The notes under the pieces are model-generated. The model saw only the letters and a program-made list of their open reading frames with translations, made no database searches and was not told where the DNA came from. From the NCBI GenBank assembly GCA_017991555.1, contig JAGOQM010000005.1:132229-196228 (forward strand): a DNA stretch of 64,000 bases, given 5' to 3'. The position numbers and the translations under genes were made by a program. Positions within the stretch are counted from its first letter, which is position 1; each line of letters begins with the position of its first letter. Below, piece by piece: positions 8,612-17,275 of the stretch. The DNA comes from Neisseriaceae bacterium (GTDB lineage: Bacteria > Pseudomonadota > Gammaproteobacteria > Burkholderiales > Neisseriaceae).

Positions 8612-10591
8612 ATGGCTTCTCAACTGGCAAACGCCATTCGTTTTTTATCCATGGACGCAGTACAAAAGGCCAATTCTGGCCATCCGGGCGCGCCGATGGG
8701 CATGGCCGAAATGGCTCAGGCCGTGTGGACGCGCTTTTTGCGTCACAACCCCAATAACCCTAAGTTTGTGAATCGCGACCGCTTTGTTTTGTCTAACGGT
8801 CACGCATCTATGTTGATCTACAGCCTATTGCACCTAACGGGCTACAACGTCAGCATCGACGACTTAAAAGCCTTTCGCCAATTTAAAAGCAAAACCCCTG
8901 GTCACCCTGAGTATGGCTACACCGATGGTGTGGAAACCACGACCGGGCCGTTAGGTCAGGGCATTGCCAATGCGGTTGGGATGGCCATTGCCGAACACAT
9001 TTTGGCCAAAGAATTTAACCGCGACGGGTTCAATATTGTGGACCACCACACCTACACCTTTGTGGGTGACGGTTGCTTGATGGAAGGCATTTCTCACGAA
9101 GTGGCTTCATTGGCCGGTACTTTGGGTTTGGGCAAGCTGGTGGTGCTGTACGACGACAACAACATTTCCATTGATGGCAACGTAGACGGCTGGTTCAGCG
9201 AAAACATTCCTGAGCGTTTTGCCAGTTACGGTTGGCACGTGGTGGCCAACGTCGATGGTCATGACGTAGACGCCGTGGCCAACGCCGTTGAAGCGGCCAA
9301 AGCGAACACCGCTCAGCCCAGCATTATTTGCTGTAAAACCACCATTGGCAAAGGCTCGCCCAATAAAGAAGGCACGGCCAAAACCCACGGTAGCCCTTTG
9401 GGTGACGACGAAATCGCGGCCGCGCGTGCGCAGCTGGGCTGGGCCCATGCGCCGTTTGAAGTGCCGGCTGATGTGTACGCTGCTTGGGATGCCAAAGCCG
9501 CAGGCGCTGCGCTAGAGCAGGCCTGGCAGGCTGATTTTGATGCCTACGCCGCACAATACCCTGAGTTGGCCGCTGAATTTACCCGCCGTATGGCCGGTGA
9601 GCTGCCTGCCAACTTTGAGACGCACGTGGCGGCTGCTTTGGCCGACATCAACGCCAAGGCCGAAAAATTGGCCACGCGCCAAGCCAGCCAAAACGCGATT
9701 GAAACCCTGGCGCAGGTGTTGCCAGAATTGGTGGGCGGCTCTGCCGACTTAACCCCGTCTAACCTAACCAACTGGTCACAGTCTAAAGCGCTGAGTAAAG
9801 ACGAGGGCGGTAACTACATTCATTACGGCGTGCGCGAATTCGGCATGAGCGCCATCATGAACGGCATGACCTTACACGGCGGCGTGAAGCCGTTTGGCGC
9901 CACTTTCTTGATGTTCAGCGAATACGCCCGTAACGCTTTGCGTATGGCCGCGTTGATGAAAATCAACTCGGTGTTTGTGTACACCCATGATTCGATTGGC
10001 CTAGGCGAAGACGGCCCAACCCATCAACCGGTTGAGCAAATTGCCACCTTGCGCATGATCCCGAACATGGCGGTATGGCGTCCGTGTGACACGGCTGAAT
10101 CGCTAGTGGCTTGGGTCGAAGCGGTTAAAGCGAAAGACCATCCAGCGTGCTTGATTTTCAGTCGTCAAGGCTTGCCGTTTGTGGCCCGTAGCGATGAGCA
10201 GTTGGCCAATATTGCCAAAGGTGGCTATGTGTTGAGCGATGCCGACAGTGCGCAAGCGATCCTATTGGCGACCGGTTCGGAAGTGGCCTTGGCCTTGGAC
10301 GCTCAGAAAGCGTTGGCGGCAGAAGGCGTGGCGGTACGCGTGGTGTCTATGCCTGCGACCACCGTGTTTGACCAGCAAGACAAAGCCTATCAGGCCAGCG
10401 TATTGCCTAAAGGTTTGCCACGCGTGGCGGTTGAAGCCGGCGTGAGCGACTTCTGGCGTAAGTATGTGGGTTTAGAAGGTGCGGTTGTGGGCATGGATCA
10501 CTTTGGTGAGTCTGCGCCCGCAAACGAACTGTTTGAAACCTTTGGCTTCACCACTGCTAACGTGGTGGCCACCGTTAAGTCGGTACTGTAA
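8612..10591 (+). CDS. tkt: Transketolase
   Basis: 659 residues, the normal length. Using thiamine diphosphate it transfers two-carbon units in the pentose phosphate pathway. The sequence has the N-terminal substrate His in [15 protein letters not shown], the ThDP motif beginning [12 protein letters not shown] and ending [16 protein letters not shown], the pyrimidine-domain glutamate in [12 protein letters not shown], and [19 protein letters not shown]. It is followed by a MAPEG gene and a GAPDH gene on the same strand, a grouping of central carbon enzymes (tkt and gap) seen in related bacteria. Confidence 0.96.
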   Translation: MASQLANAIRFLSMDAVQKANSGHPGAPMGMAEMAQAVWTRFLRHNPNNPKFVNRDRFVLSNGHASMLIYSLLHLTGYNVSIDDLKAFRQFKSKTPGHPEYGYTDGVETTTGPLGQGIANAVGMAIAEHILAKEFNRDGFNIVDHHTYTFVGDGCLMEGISHEVASLAGTLGLGKLVVLYDDNNISIDGNVDGWFSENIPERFASYGWHVVANVDGHDVDAVANAVEAAKANTAQPSIICCKTTIGKGSPNKEGTAKTHGSPLGDDEIAAARAQLGWAHAPFEVPADVYAAWDAKAAGAALEQAWQADFDAYAAQYPELAAEFTRRMAGELPANFETHVAAALADINAKAEKLATRQASQNAIETLAQVLPELVGGSADLTPSNLTNWSQSKALSKDEGGNYIHYGVREFGMSAIMNGMTLHGGVKPFGATFLMFSEYARNALRMAALMKINSVFVYTHDSIGLGEDGPTHQPVEQIATLRMIPNMAVWRPCDTAESLVAWVEAVKAKDHPACLIFSRQGLPFVARSDEQLANIAKGGYVLSDADSAQAILLATGSEVALALDAQKALAAEGVAVRVVSMPATTVFDQQDKAYQASVLPKGLPRVAVEAGVSDFWRKYVGLEGAVVGMDHFGESAPANELFETFGFTTANVVATVKSVL

Positions 10592-10674
10592 GCCACGCGA
10601 AGCTGCCAGGATGAGCGATCGTCATGGCCGCTTTTTTACGCAGTGAACGGATTAACTTAAAGAAAGGCCGGCCC

Positions 10675-11058
10675 ATGACTTTAGCCTATTGGTGTGTGTT
10701 GGTGGCGATGCTGTTGCCCTTGTTGACGGCGATGTATGCCAAAGCCAGTGGGGGCTTTAAGCCCCAGGACAATCATGATCCGCGTGCGTTCTTAAGCCAG
10801 CTTCAAGGTAAGGCCGCGCGCGCTCAGGCCGCTCAGGCCAATGCCTACGAGGTGAATCCGTTTTTTGCTGCGGCCGTCATCATCGCTCATGTGAGCGGCG
10901 GCGCGGTGCAAACCACGATTGATTTATGGGCCACGCTGTTTGTGTTGAGCCGCCTTGCCTTTATTGTCTGCTATGTTCGAGATTGGCCTACTTGCCGATC
11001 TGCGTCGTGGGGACTGGGGCTGGTGTGTATCGTGGCCTTATTTATTGCCGCCGTATAA
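10675..11058 (+). CDS. MAPEG-family membrane protein
   Basis: 127 residues from the ATG at 10675, preceded by AGAAAGG; the frame is open further up to 10624 without a ribosome site. Four hydrophobic segments and the motif RAQAAQANAYEVNPFFAAA, which matches the RAqxAqxNxxE signature of MAPEG proteins (the glutathione-conjugating and eicosanoid enzyme superfamily). Bacterial members like this are mostly uncharacterised. It lies between tkt and gap, 83 bases from each, and could be co-transcribed. Confidence 0.8.
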   Translation: MTLAYWCVLVAMLLPLLTAMYAKASGGFKPQDNHDPRAFLSQLQGKAARAQAAQANAYEVNPFFAAAVIIAHVSGGAVQTTIDLWATLFVLSRLAFIVCYVRDWPTCRSASWGLGLVCIVALFIAAV

Positions 11059-11140
11059 AGGCGGCGCCGTTATTATTTTTGCAGCGGGAGTCGCCTTATT
11101 TTACGGCCGACTTTTTGCTTAAATCTTTAAGGAACCAACA

Positions 11141-12169
11141 ATGACCATCAAAGTTGCCATTAATGGCTATGGCCGTATCGGCCGCCAAGTTTTGCGCGCG
11201 ATCTATGAGTACGACCTGACCAACCAATTTGACGTCGTGGCCGTGAACGCCTCTGGCGACTTGGCCACCAACGCTCATCTGACTAAATTCGACACCGTCC
11301 ACGGTCGTTTTAACGCAGACATCAGCCACGACGACAGCAACTTGATCATCAATGGTAAAAAAATCCCTTTCTTCGCCACCCGTAACCCAGCTGAACTGCC
11401 ATGGGGCGAGCTAGGCGTGGATTTGGTGTTGGAGTGTACTGGTGCGTTTACCACCAAAGAAAAATGTCAGGCTCACTTTGAAGCCGGCGCCAAAAAAGTC
11501 TTGATTTCTGCACCAGGCGGCGCCGACGTGGACGCCACCATCGTGTACGGCGTGAACCACAACGTGTTGACCCCAGAAATGACCGTGGTGTCTAACGCTT
11601 CTTGCACCACCAACTGCTTGGCGCCTGTGGCCAAAGCGTTGAACGACGGCCTAGGCATCGTTAAAGGCTTGATGACCACCATCCACGCCTTTACCAACGA
11701 CCAAGTGTTGACCGACGTGCGCCACAAAGACCTACGCCGCGCCCGCAGTGCGGTAGAAAACATGATCCCGACCAAAACCGGCGCCGCTAAGGCCGTGGGT
11801 TTGGTGTTGCCAGAACTACAAGGCAAGCTGGATGGTTTCTCTGTGCGCGTGCCAACCATTAACGTGTCTTTGGTGGACTTAACTTTTGAAGCCGCACGCG
11901 ACACCAGCATCGACGAAGTGAACGAAATCGTGAAGCAAGCATCAGAAGGCAGCATGAAAAACGTGTTGGGTTACAACACCTTGCCTTTGGTGTCGACCGA
12001 CTTTAACCACACCACCGAAGGCAGCACCTTCGACAGCACCTTGACCAAAGTGTCAAATGGCAACATGGTGAAAGTATTGGCTTGGTACGATAACGAATGG
12101 GGCTTTAGCTGCCAAATGTTGAACACCGCACGCGCGATGTTCGGCATGGAAGTGACCCCTTTGAAATAA
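11141..12169 (+). CDS. gap: Type I glyceraldehyde-3-phosphate dehydrogenase, NADP-type cofactor loop
   Basis: 342 residues. [14 protein letters not shown] is the N-terminal dinucleotide motif, and [15 protein letters not shown] holds the catalytic Cys at about residue 155. The residues after the second beta strand read VVAVNASGD (Asn36-Ala37-Ser38) where NAD-specific glycolytic enzymes have Asn-Asp. HAFTNDQ followed by [10 protein letters not shown] also resembles GapB and cyanobacterial Gap2 rather than E. coli GapA. From family knowledge this suggests use of NADP, or of both cofactors, and possibly a gluconeogenic role. AAGGA precedes the ATG. Confidence 0.93.
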   Translation: MTIKVAINGYGRIGRQVLRAIYEYDLTNQFDVVAVNASGDLATNAHLTKFDTVHGRFNADISHDDSNLIINGKKIPFFATRNPAELPWGELGVDLVLECTGAFTTKEKCQAHFEAGAKKVLISAPGGADVDATIVYGVNHNVLTPEMTVVSNASCTTNCLAPVAKALNDGLGIVKGLMTTIHAFTNDQVLTDVRHKDLRRARSAVENMIPTKTGAAKAVGLVLPELQGKLDGFSVRVPTINVSLVDLTFEAARDTSIDEVNEIVKQASEGSMKNVLGYNTLPLVSTDFNHTTEGSTFDSTLTKVSNGNMVKVLAWYDNEWGFSCQMLNTARAMFGMEVTPLK

Positions 12170-12188
12170 GCCTGTTGAAACAGCCTGA

Positions 12189-12217
12189 AAGCCGTCCTGT
12201 AAAGGGCGGCTTTTTTT
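12189..12217 (+). terminator. Intrinsic terminator of gap
   Basis: An AAGCCGTCC/GGGCGGCTT stem (one G-U pair) with a 6-base loop is followed by seven T. Confidence 0.85.
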
Positions 12218-12342
12218 GTGCCTAATTATACTATTATGTTTTGAAAAACAAGGGCTTGCTTGGTTTTATTTGCCGCTTTTCTGCAGCGTTGTGTTATGAT
12301 GCCATTCTATTTTAAATAAACTTTTGGCATTGATAAACATTC

Positions 12343-13683
12343 ATGATAGGCCTAAACCCGCCCCGATGGATACTGTTCAGTAGCTTGATTTTGGCCGCCT
12401 GTGGTGTGTCTAACTCACAGCGGTTACAGCCATTGACGCCGGCAGCGGCCTCGAATGAAGTGGCTTTACCGCCCGATCCCTGGCCTTTAGGCCCGCCAAT
12501 GGCGTCAATGGTTGCGGGGCCCGAAGATCAGGTTCAGCCCGATCGTTCTGGCGCTGCCCTTACGCCTGAGCGGGCGCGCCCCCGCAGCCAAAATGCTGTA
12601 CTGGCGCGCCCCACGTCGCCCACAGCGGTGTCCGAACCCTTGTCTTCCTTTACCGCCGCCGACGTGGCTTCCGCCCTCGTGGCGCAGGCGGAAGCGCCGC
12701 TGGTCTTAACGCCACCGGTCGTCTCCCTATCCCCCAATACCCTGAGCCGCACTTTGTCGCCAACGGGCTTGCTCAGCAGCCTATGGCCCAGCGTGCCTGT
12801 TGTGCCGACTGTGCCGGTTGATGCCACGACATTGGTGGCGATCTTGCCTGCCTTGCCATCACGATTACGGCCTCGGCGCGTGTATGTGGGGACGATCAGC
12901 GGCCAAGAGCAGGCAGATTCAAATCTGGTGCTGGCGCTAGACGCCACGGGCGATCGGCTCTATGGTCGTTACGAGCTGCCGTTGGCCGAGCGCACCACCG
13001 AGTGGATGGGCTTTGAATTTGTCGCCGCGGTGACGGGTTCGGCTTTTGTTGGTGAGGGCGTTTTTTTGAGTGAGGACGATGCGCATGAAGTCGTGGCGCT
13101 GACGGTGGCGGGCGAGCTGTCGGCCGACCAGCAGCAGGTGACGGGACATTATGAAGTGGTGGGTGAGTCGCAGCTGCAGGGCACGTTTACGGCGCGGCAG
13201 TATGCCTTTGCCGAGCACGACGATTGGCATGATGAGGCTGTGGCCACGGTGCCTTTAGAGACGATGGTGGCGCCTAAGGCTGAGCCTGTAGCTGGGTTTG
13301 CCCCTGCGGTTGTGTGGCCAGAAGAGCAGGCAGAGGCCGACGTGACCGCTGACGCCAATACGGATACGGACGCCGATCAGGCGCCAGCCCAAGCCCAAGC
13401 GTCTGAGCCAACCGTCACCATCATCACCCTGCCACCGCCAAAATCCAGCGCGTACCGAGACATGGACTTTCTGTTCGCTTTTCCAGCGGTACCAGGGCGC
13501 TTTGAAAGCGACGTCTACCGTTTTGGTGGGTTTGAACAGGCGAAGGTGGTGGCGCTGCATGCGTGGGCCGCCTCCGCTCAGGATGACCCGAATGACCTCA
13601 CTTATTTTATGGAGGCTGGTCATTTGGTGGGCAGCCGCTATGGGCGGCTGTTGCCTTGGTACCGAGTTGAGTTGCTTGCTTAA
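12343..13683 (+). CDS. Predicted lipoprotein of unknown function
   Basis: 446 residues, not recognised. The N-terminus is a lipoprotein signal with lipobox LAAC (Cys20). Residues of about 25-170 are Pro/Ala/Ser rich and probably disordered. A compact region at about 178-285 has alternating beta-like strands (VYVGTISGQ, GDRLYGRYELP, GHYEVVG, QLQGTFTARQ), suggesting a small beta barrel or sandwich. An acidic linker with repeated Asp-Ala-Asp-Thr follows, then a C-terminal domain (YRDMDFLFAFPAV to the end). It stands alone between two terminators. A TATGAT box lies at 12295-12300. It is probably a cell-envelope protein. Confidence 0.6.
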   Translation: MIGLNPPRWILFSSLILAACGVSNSQRLQPLTPAAASNEVALPPDPWPLGPPMASMVAGPEDQVQPDRSGAALTPERARPRSQNAVLARPTSPTAVSEPLSSFTAADVASALVAQAEAPLVLTPPVVSLSPNTLSRTLSPTGLLSSLWPSVPVVPTVPVDATTLVAILPALPSRLRPRRVYVGTISGQEQADSNLVLALDATGDRLYGRYELPLAERTTEWMGFEFVAAVTGSAFVGEGVFLSEDDAHEVVALTVAGELSADQQQVTGHYEVVGESQLQGTFTARQYAFAEHDDWHDEAVATVPLETMVAPKAEPVAGFAPAVVWPEEQAEADVTADANTDTDADQAPAQAQASEPTVTIITLPPPKSSAYRDMDFLFAFPAVPGRFESDVYRFGGFEQAKVVALHAWAASAQDDPNDLTYFMEAGHLVGSRYGRLLPWYRVELLA

Positions 13684-13710
13684 AAAAACGCCTTGATGGC
13701 GTTTTCTTTT
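13683..13710 (+). terminator. Intrinsic terminator after the lipoprotein gene
   Basis: AAACGCC-TTGAT-GGCGTTT directly after the stop codon, with T-rich flanks. Its symmetry could also serve the convergent gene ending at 13734. Confidence 0.7.
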
Positions 13711-13733
13711 GGCCCGATTAAGGCTCGTTGGCC

Positions 13734-14846
13734 TCATCGGCGAGGGTGAAGGGGTTCACAAAGCTGGGGCGTGAGCGCTTGGACAGGCGGTTCTGTATTT
13801 GGGCTATTCAATAGGCCCCGTTGTTCATGCCAAATTCGCCGCCATAAATTGCGTAAAACCAGAGATAGACCCCCACTTTCCTCAATCAATAATTGCGGGA
13901 CGGATTTAATTTTTACCGGTGGACGAGCTAGCCAAGCGTTGTTTTTTTTCTCTGCAATCACAAAACTAAAGAAAAAATAGGGGGCTAGCCCTGAACGCAA
14001 ATCTTTAAGGATTAAGCTATTTCCCACGACATCTGTCGTCATAAAACCTCGATTAAACCAGTATAATTGTTGGACTGCAGGCCATTCGCGCACCTCGTTT
14101 AATGCGGCAACATCAGTGTTATAGGCATAAAAACGCATGGGGGATTGATCCGAAATAATTGAGCGATCCCCGATTAAATAACCTTCTGGAGTGAGTACTG
14201 TTACGCGCCAGAGCAGTGCATTAAAAGGCAGTGGAATGGAGAATCGTGGGGCACTTTGTAAATTTAAAGGCGTTAACGCCAAATGGGCAGCACGTTCGAC
14301 AAGGCTTTTTGCCACAAGGGCAAACCCCAAATAGCTCATGCTCATCAAAAGTCCTACAATCAGTATGGTGTGACTGCTCGCTCGCTTGCGTAACAGCCAA
14401 GCGGTAAGGCTTGTCACCAGTAAAATCAGGGTATACAAGGGGTCAATAATGTAAATGCTGGCCCCCATAGTTGGGTGGGGCTTAAAAGGCCACCATAATT
14501 GGGTGCCATAGCCCGTTAAAGCATCCAGTAATAAATGGGAAATCAGTGCAAACTCTAGGGCCAGTAGCCAGCGCCAGGGCGCTAGCGCGACCCGATTAGG
14601 CATTTTTTTAACCCCCCACCATAATAGGCAAACCACCAAGGGCATCAACAGCAGCGAGTGGCTAAACCCTCGGTGTTCAACCATTTGACGAATGGGGTCA
14701 TTGGTGAGGAGTTTTAACAGAAAAATATCTAAATCTGGCAGTGTGCCGAGCGCCATGCCGGCGAAAACTGCCGTGCGTCGATGGGTCTTGGGAACCCATG
14801 CCGCCGCGCCTGCACCACTTAAAACAAGATGGGTCACTGAATCCAT
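13734..14846 (-). CDS. YdjM/YbcI-family membrane-bound metal-dependent hydrolase
   Basis: 370 residues. The start MDSVTHLVLSGAG, then GTLPDLDIFL, EHRGFSHSLLLMPL and HLLLDALTGYGTQLWWPF, are the conserved His/Asp motifs and transmembrane segments of the YdjM (DUF457) family of putative metal-dependent hydrolases. About four to five membrane helices occupy the first 190 residues, followed by a soluble C-terminal half. In E. coli ydjM is LexA-controlled; no LexA box is obvious here. It is the third gene of a probable minus-strand unit after 16084 and 15552. Its substrate is unknown. Confidence 0.75.
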   Translation of the reverse strand: MDSVTHLVLSGAGAAAWVPKTHRRTAVFAGMALGTLPDLDIFLLKLLTNDPIRQMVEHRGFSHSLLLMPLVVCLLWWGVKKMPNRVALAPWRWLLALEFALISHLLLDALTGYGTQLWWPFKPHPTMGASIYIIDPLYTLILLVTSLTAWLLRKRASSHTILIVGLLMSMSYLGFALVAKSLVERAAHLALTPLNLQSAPRFSIPLPFNALLWRVTVLTPEGYLIGDRSIISDQSPMRFYAYNTDVAALNEVREWPAVQQLYWFNRGFMTTDVVGNSLILKDLRSGLAPYFFFSFVIAEKKNNAWLARPPVKIKSVPQLLIEESGGLSLVLRNLWRRIWHEQRGLLNSPNTEPPVQALTPQLCEPLHPRR

Positions 14847-14895
14847 AGGGGCGTCCTTAATGTTTTGATTTGTCCATCAATCAATCATGAGGTCG

Positions 14896-15552
14896 CTAAT
14901 CATTGCGTGTTCGCCAATCGTCAAATAACCATTTTTCTGTGGCGCGGCGAAACCGCATATAATCCCAAGCAAGATCGCGTTCAAAGAGCATCACTTGCCG
15001 ATTAACATCAATAAAAACAAAAAACCAGAGTTTGGTGTCGCGATGACGCATCTTAACCCGTACATATTGGATGGCTGCGCGCGTATTGTTGCCATTAGCC
15101 CCCATAATGGTTAACGGCTCTGTTTCCATTGTGGTGGCATCAAAGACGTAGTTGGATAATAAATCGGGTGCATACTGGGTCACAAAGGCTATGGCTAAAT
15201 CACGGGCTTCCGCCTGAGTCGGCAATGTGCCTCGGGTCTGTGTTAATGTTTTGCGCATGAATCCTTGCAGTTGCCCCTGAGGATTGATGATCATACTAAA
15301 ATGCTCGCCACCTTGGCCTGCATTGCGACGATCACGACGCTCATAGCGAATCAGCTCGGCTGGGCGCTTATCAAGAGTCACCGCCGTGCGACTTGCCTCA
15401 ACGTATTCTGCGGGAATGGGCGGGAGGGGATTGATTAAAGCACGACCCGTACTGTTGCGCGTTTGTGCGCTACTGATGGAGATTAATGCCCACAAACCTA
15501 ATGCATATATAAGAGAATGAAAACGCGGGATCCGTTTATTAAATGTCAGCAC
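14896..15552 (-). CDS. Predicted secreted protein of unknown function
   Basis: 218 residues if it starts at the GTG at 15552, which follows the stop of the upstream gene by one base and has AAGAGG at a good distance. Longer ATG starts (for example 15576) would overlap that gene. The N-terminus RFHSLIYALGLWALISISSAQT is a signal peptide. The mature part has no motif I recognise; it is rich in Arg and aromatic residues and ends in WDYMRFRRATEKWLFDDW. It lies between an NAD(P)H oxidoreductase and a YdjM-like gene on the same strand. Confidence 0.6.
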   Translation of the reverse strand: MLTFNKRIPRFHSLIYALGLWALISISSAQTRNSTGRALINPLPPIPAEYVEASRTAVTLDKRPAELIRYERRDRRNAGQGGEHFSMIINPQGQLQGFMRKTLTQTRGTLPTQAEARDLAIAFVTQYAPDLLSNYVFDATTMETEPLTIMGANGNNTRAAIQYVRVKMRHRDTKLWFFVFIDVNRQVMLFERDLAWDYMRFRRATEKWLFDDWRTRND

Positions 15553-15553
15553 T

Positions 15554-16084
15554 TTAAAATGCCTCTTGTTGTACATAAGCACAATAGGCTTCGGCATTAG
15601 TGGCGAGTTGCTGATCATCAATCTCACCAACGCCATTGAGGAAAAATCCCGGCAGATAATGCATGCTGATGCGCAAAGCCGTGACTTCAAATGGGCTGGT
15701 TAGCTCTTCCATCGTTCGTCCATAGCGATCGTCCTTTTGGTAATCCGTTGCTCTAGACCAGGTGGAAACAGCGATGCCCAGTTGCTTTCCATGCAGTGCA
15801 ACGGTGCCTGGGCCATAAGCCCATCCGTGTTCAAGAACCAGATCCAGCCACTTCTTTAGTAATGGTGGGCAGTTATACCATTGGAAAGGGAATTGTAAGA
15901 TGATGCGATCATGCGCTGCTAGCTGTTGCTGTTCGGCTTGTACATCAATCACCTCATCAGGATAGCGAGCATATAAGTCATGCACCGTAACACTAGGTAC
16001 TTGGCGTAATGCTGCCATCCAAGCGGCATTGATACGCGACTGCGTCAGCTGAGGGTGGGCAACGATGACTAAAGGGGTTGACAT
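15554..16084 (-). CDS. Flavodoxin-fold NAD(P)H oxidoreductase (KefF/YwrO/MdaB-like)
   Basis: 176 residues from the ATG at 16084, with AGGAG eight bases upstream; the frame is open to 16195 but without a ribosome site. PLVIVAHPQLTQSRIN is the flavin-phosphate loop of the NQO-type flavodoxin-like family. IILQFPFQWYNCPPLLKKWLD and HGWAYGPG are its other conserved blocks. Such enzymes reduce quinones with NAD(P)H and FMN. The gene is divergent from an ArsR-type regulator and shares operator-like repeats with it, so its expression is probably repressed until an electrophile, quinone or metal signal appears. Confidence 0.85.
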   Translation of the reverse strand: MSTPLVIVAHPQLTQSRINAAWMAALRQVPSVTVHDLYARYPDEVIDVQAEQQQLAAHDRIILQFPFQWYNCPPLLKKWLDLVLEHGWAYGPGTVALHGKQLGIAVSTWSRATDYQKDDRYGRTMEELTSPFEVTALRISMHYLPGFFLNGVGEIDDQQLATNAEAYCAYVQQEAF

Positions 16085-16094
16085 ATATAGGCTC

Positions 16095-16281
16095 CTGTAC
16101 GATTTTTTTCGAACTAAATAGAGTATTGAACAGTACGATAAATTTCGTACAGTAGCAAGCATTAATATAAATATGCCGCTATTAGTTGAGGCCACAATGA
16201 GGGAAAGCTTTGACCTACCGGCTATCTTGGCGATATTGGCTGAGCGTGCACTAGTTAACTAATTCGACAAATATCGTACAG
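16095..16281. promoter_or_regulatory. Shared control region with TCGTACAG-type operator half-sites
   Basis: CTGTACGA at 16095-16102, GTACGA-N6-TCGTAC at 16133-16150 and TCGTACAG at 16145-16152 and 16274-16281 form a set of inverted half-sites between the oxidoreductase gene and the ArsR-type gene. Spaced palindromes of this kind are usual for ArsR repressors. A 21-codon open frame at 16197-16262 lies between the sites and is probably not a gene. Confidence 0.55.
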
Positions 16282-16297
16282 TTGTTATAATCAACCA

Positions 16298-16693
16298 ATG
16301 AATACCTCAAATAAAATTGCATCGGTTACGGTGAATAGTGAACCTACCGAACTGCCTAACCCTTTGCCAGAGCCTGATATCGCAGAGTTGCGTCTAGAGA
16401 AGATCTTGGCCGCGTTGGCCGACCCTCTGCGTTTAACCATCGTGCGTAAGTTGTTGTTAGAGAGGCAGGCGTACGACCATCCCTGTGGTTGGTTTGAAAT
16501 AGATCGGCCTAAATCATCGTTAACCCATCACTTTAAGACATTGCGCGAAGCGGGTGTGATCCGCCAGCGTCAGTATGGATTGGAACGACGCAGCCGTTTA
16601 CGCAGCGAAGATCTCGAAAAACGTTTCCCAGGATTATTAGCATTAGTCGCCGATTGGTTACCCGCTTCTGATCAGCTGAAATGCCGCAGGTGA
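16298..16693 (+). CDS. ArsR-family winged-helix transcriptional regulator
   Basis: 131 residues. RLEKILAALADPLRLTIVRKL is helix 1-2 of the ArsR fold, and KSSLTHHFKTLREAGVIRQRQYGLERR is the recognition helix and wing. The Cys in HPCGWFEI sits where some members sense metals or oxidants, but no clear CxC metal site is present, so a redox or electrophile signal is as likely as a metal. It is divergent from the NAD(P)H oxidoreductase unit that it probably represses. Confidence 0.85.
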   Translation: MNTSNKIASVTVNSEPTELPNPLPEPDIAELRLEKILAALADPLRLTIVRKLLLERQAYDHPCGWFEIDRPKSSLTHHFKTLREAGVIRQRQYGLERRSRLRSEDLEKRFPGLLALVADWLPASDQLKCRR

Positions 16694-16904
16694 CGATTAA
16701 CTTATTGTAAGGAAGTTTGTAGATCGCTGGTATTTTGAACATGAAAAGCCAAGCTGTTTACTCATGCGCTGGCGTCAGGATTTTGATAAATTCAATCACA
16801 ATAAGTATAAAAAAGTGCCCAAGCTGCGAGCAACCTTGGCAAGCAGCGTTTTTTAATGAGTTAGATTGGTTTTGTGTCATGCGTTACCGATCTTCAGTTT
16901 CAAC
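16694..16904 (+). other. Gap after arsR-type gene with two short overlapping frames, possible gene remnant
   Basis: Two frames look partly protein-like. One runs from about 16710 to 16856 (VDRWYFEHEKPSCLLMRWRQ and on to ATLASSVF) without a clear start. The other starts with ATG at 16741, encodes 57 residues containing KKCPSCEQPW, and ends inside the terminator at 16905. Neither has a good ribosome site. They may be decayed remains of one or two small genes. From 16939 to 17230 I see nothing coding. Confidence 0.25.
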
Positions 16905-16938
16905 AGCCCAGTAAGCATATCCTTACTGGGCTTTTTTA
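16905..16938 (+). terminator. Strong intrinsic terminator
   Basis: AGCCCAGTAAG-CATATC-CTTACTGGGCT is a perfect 11-bp stem followed by six T. It probably ends the arsR-type transcript. Confidence 0.85.
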
Positions 16939-17230
16939 TGGATAAAAGTCTTTGGTGCCGTTTGGAGAGACAGTGAAATCGGTTTTAAGACGGCCTCATT
17001 AAGTTTTCTTTCAGAGCGGATGTTTGTCTGGGTTGAATGCTTGCGTGTTTTTTTAAGACCGTGTGCCAGCTAAGGGGCAAAGCGGACGGTGATTTCTTTT
17101 GTCTAGTTTCTAGTCGGTAAAAAATTCGGGGTGGTTGGGGGTGATCACGCAGGCGTTTCTGGACGCAGTGCCCTCTGAACATCACTGGATAGGCTATGCT
17201 GTTTTTATACGAAGGCTTGAACGGATTCAG

Positions 17231-17258
17231 AAAAAAAGCCGCCGTAACACGGCGGCTT
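17231..17258 (-). terminator. Intrinsic terminator of the purine permease/guanine deaminase operon
   Basis: On the minus strand AAGCCGCCGT-GTT-ACGGCGGCTT is a perfect 10-bp stem followed by seven T, just after the permease stop. Confidence 0.85.
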
Positions 17259-17275
17259 GATCAGCATAGGGTGGG

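Noticed and set aside
12291..12305. Shared GTGTTATGATGCCA at 12291 and near 34149
   Set aside because: Probably two similar -10 regions; one lies convergent to tesA and no wider similarity is seen.
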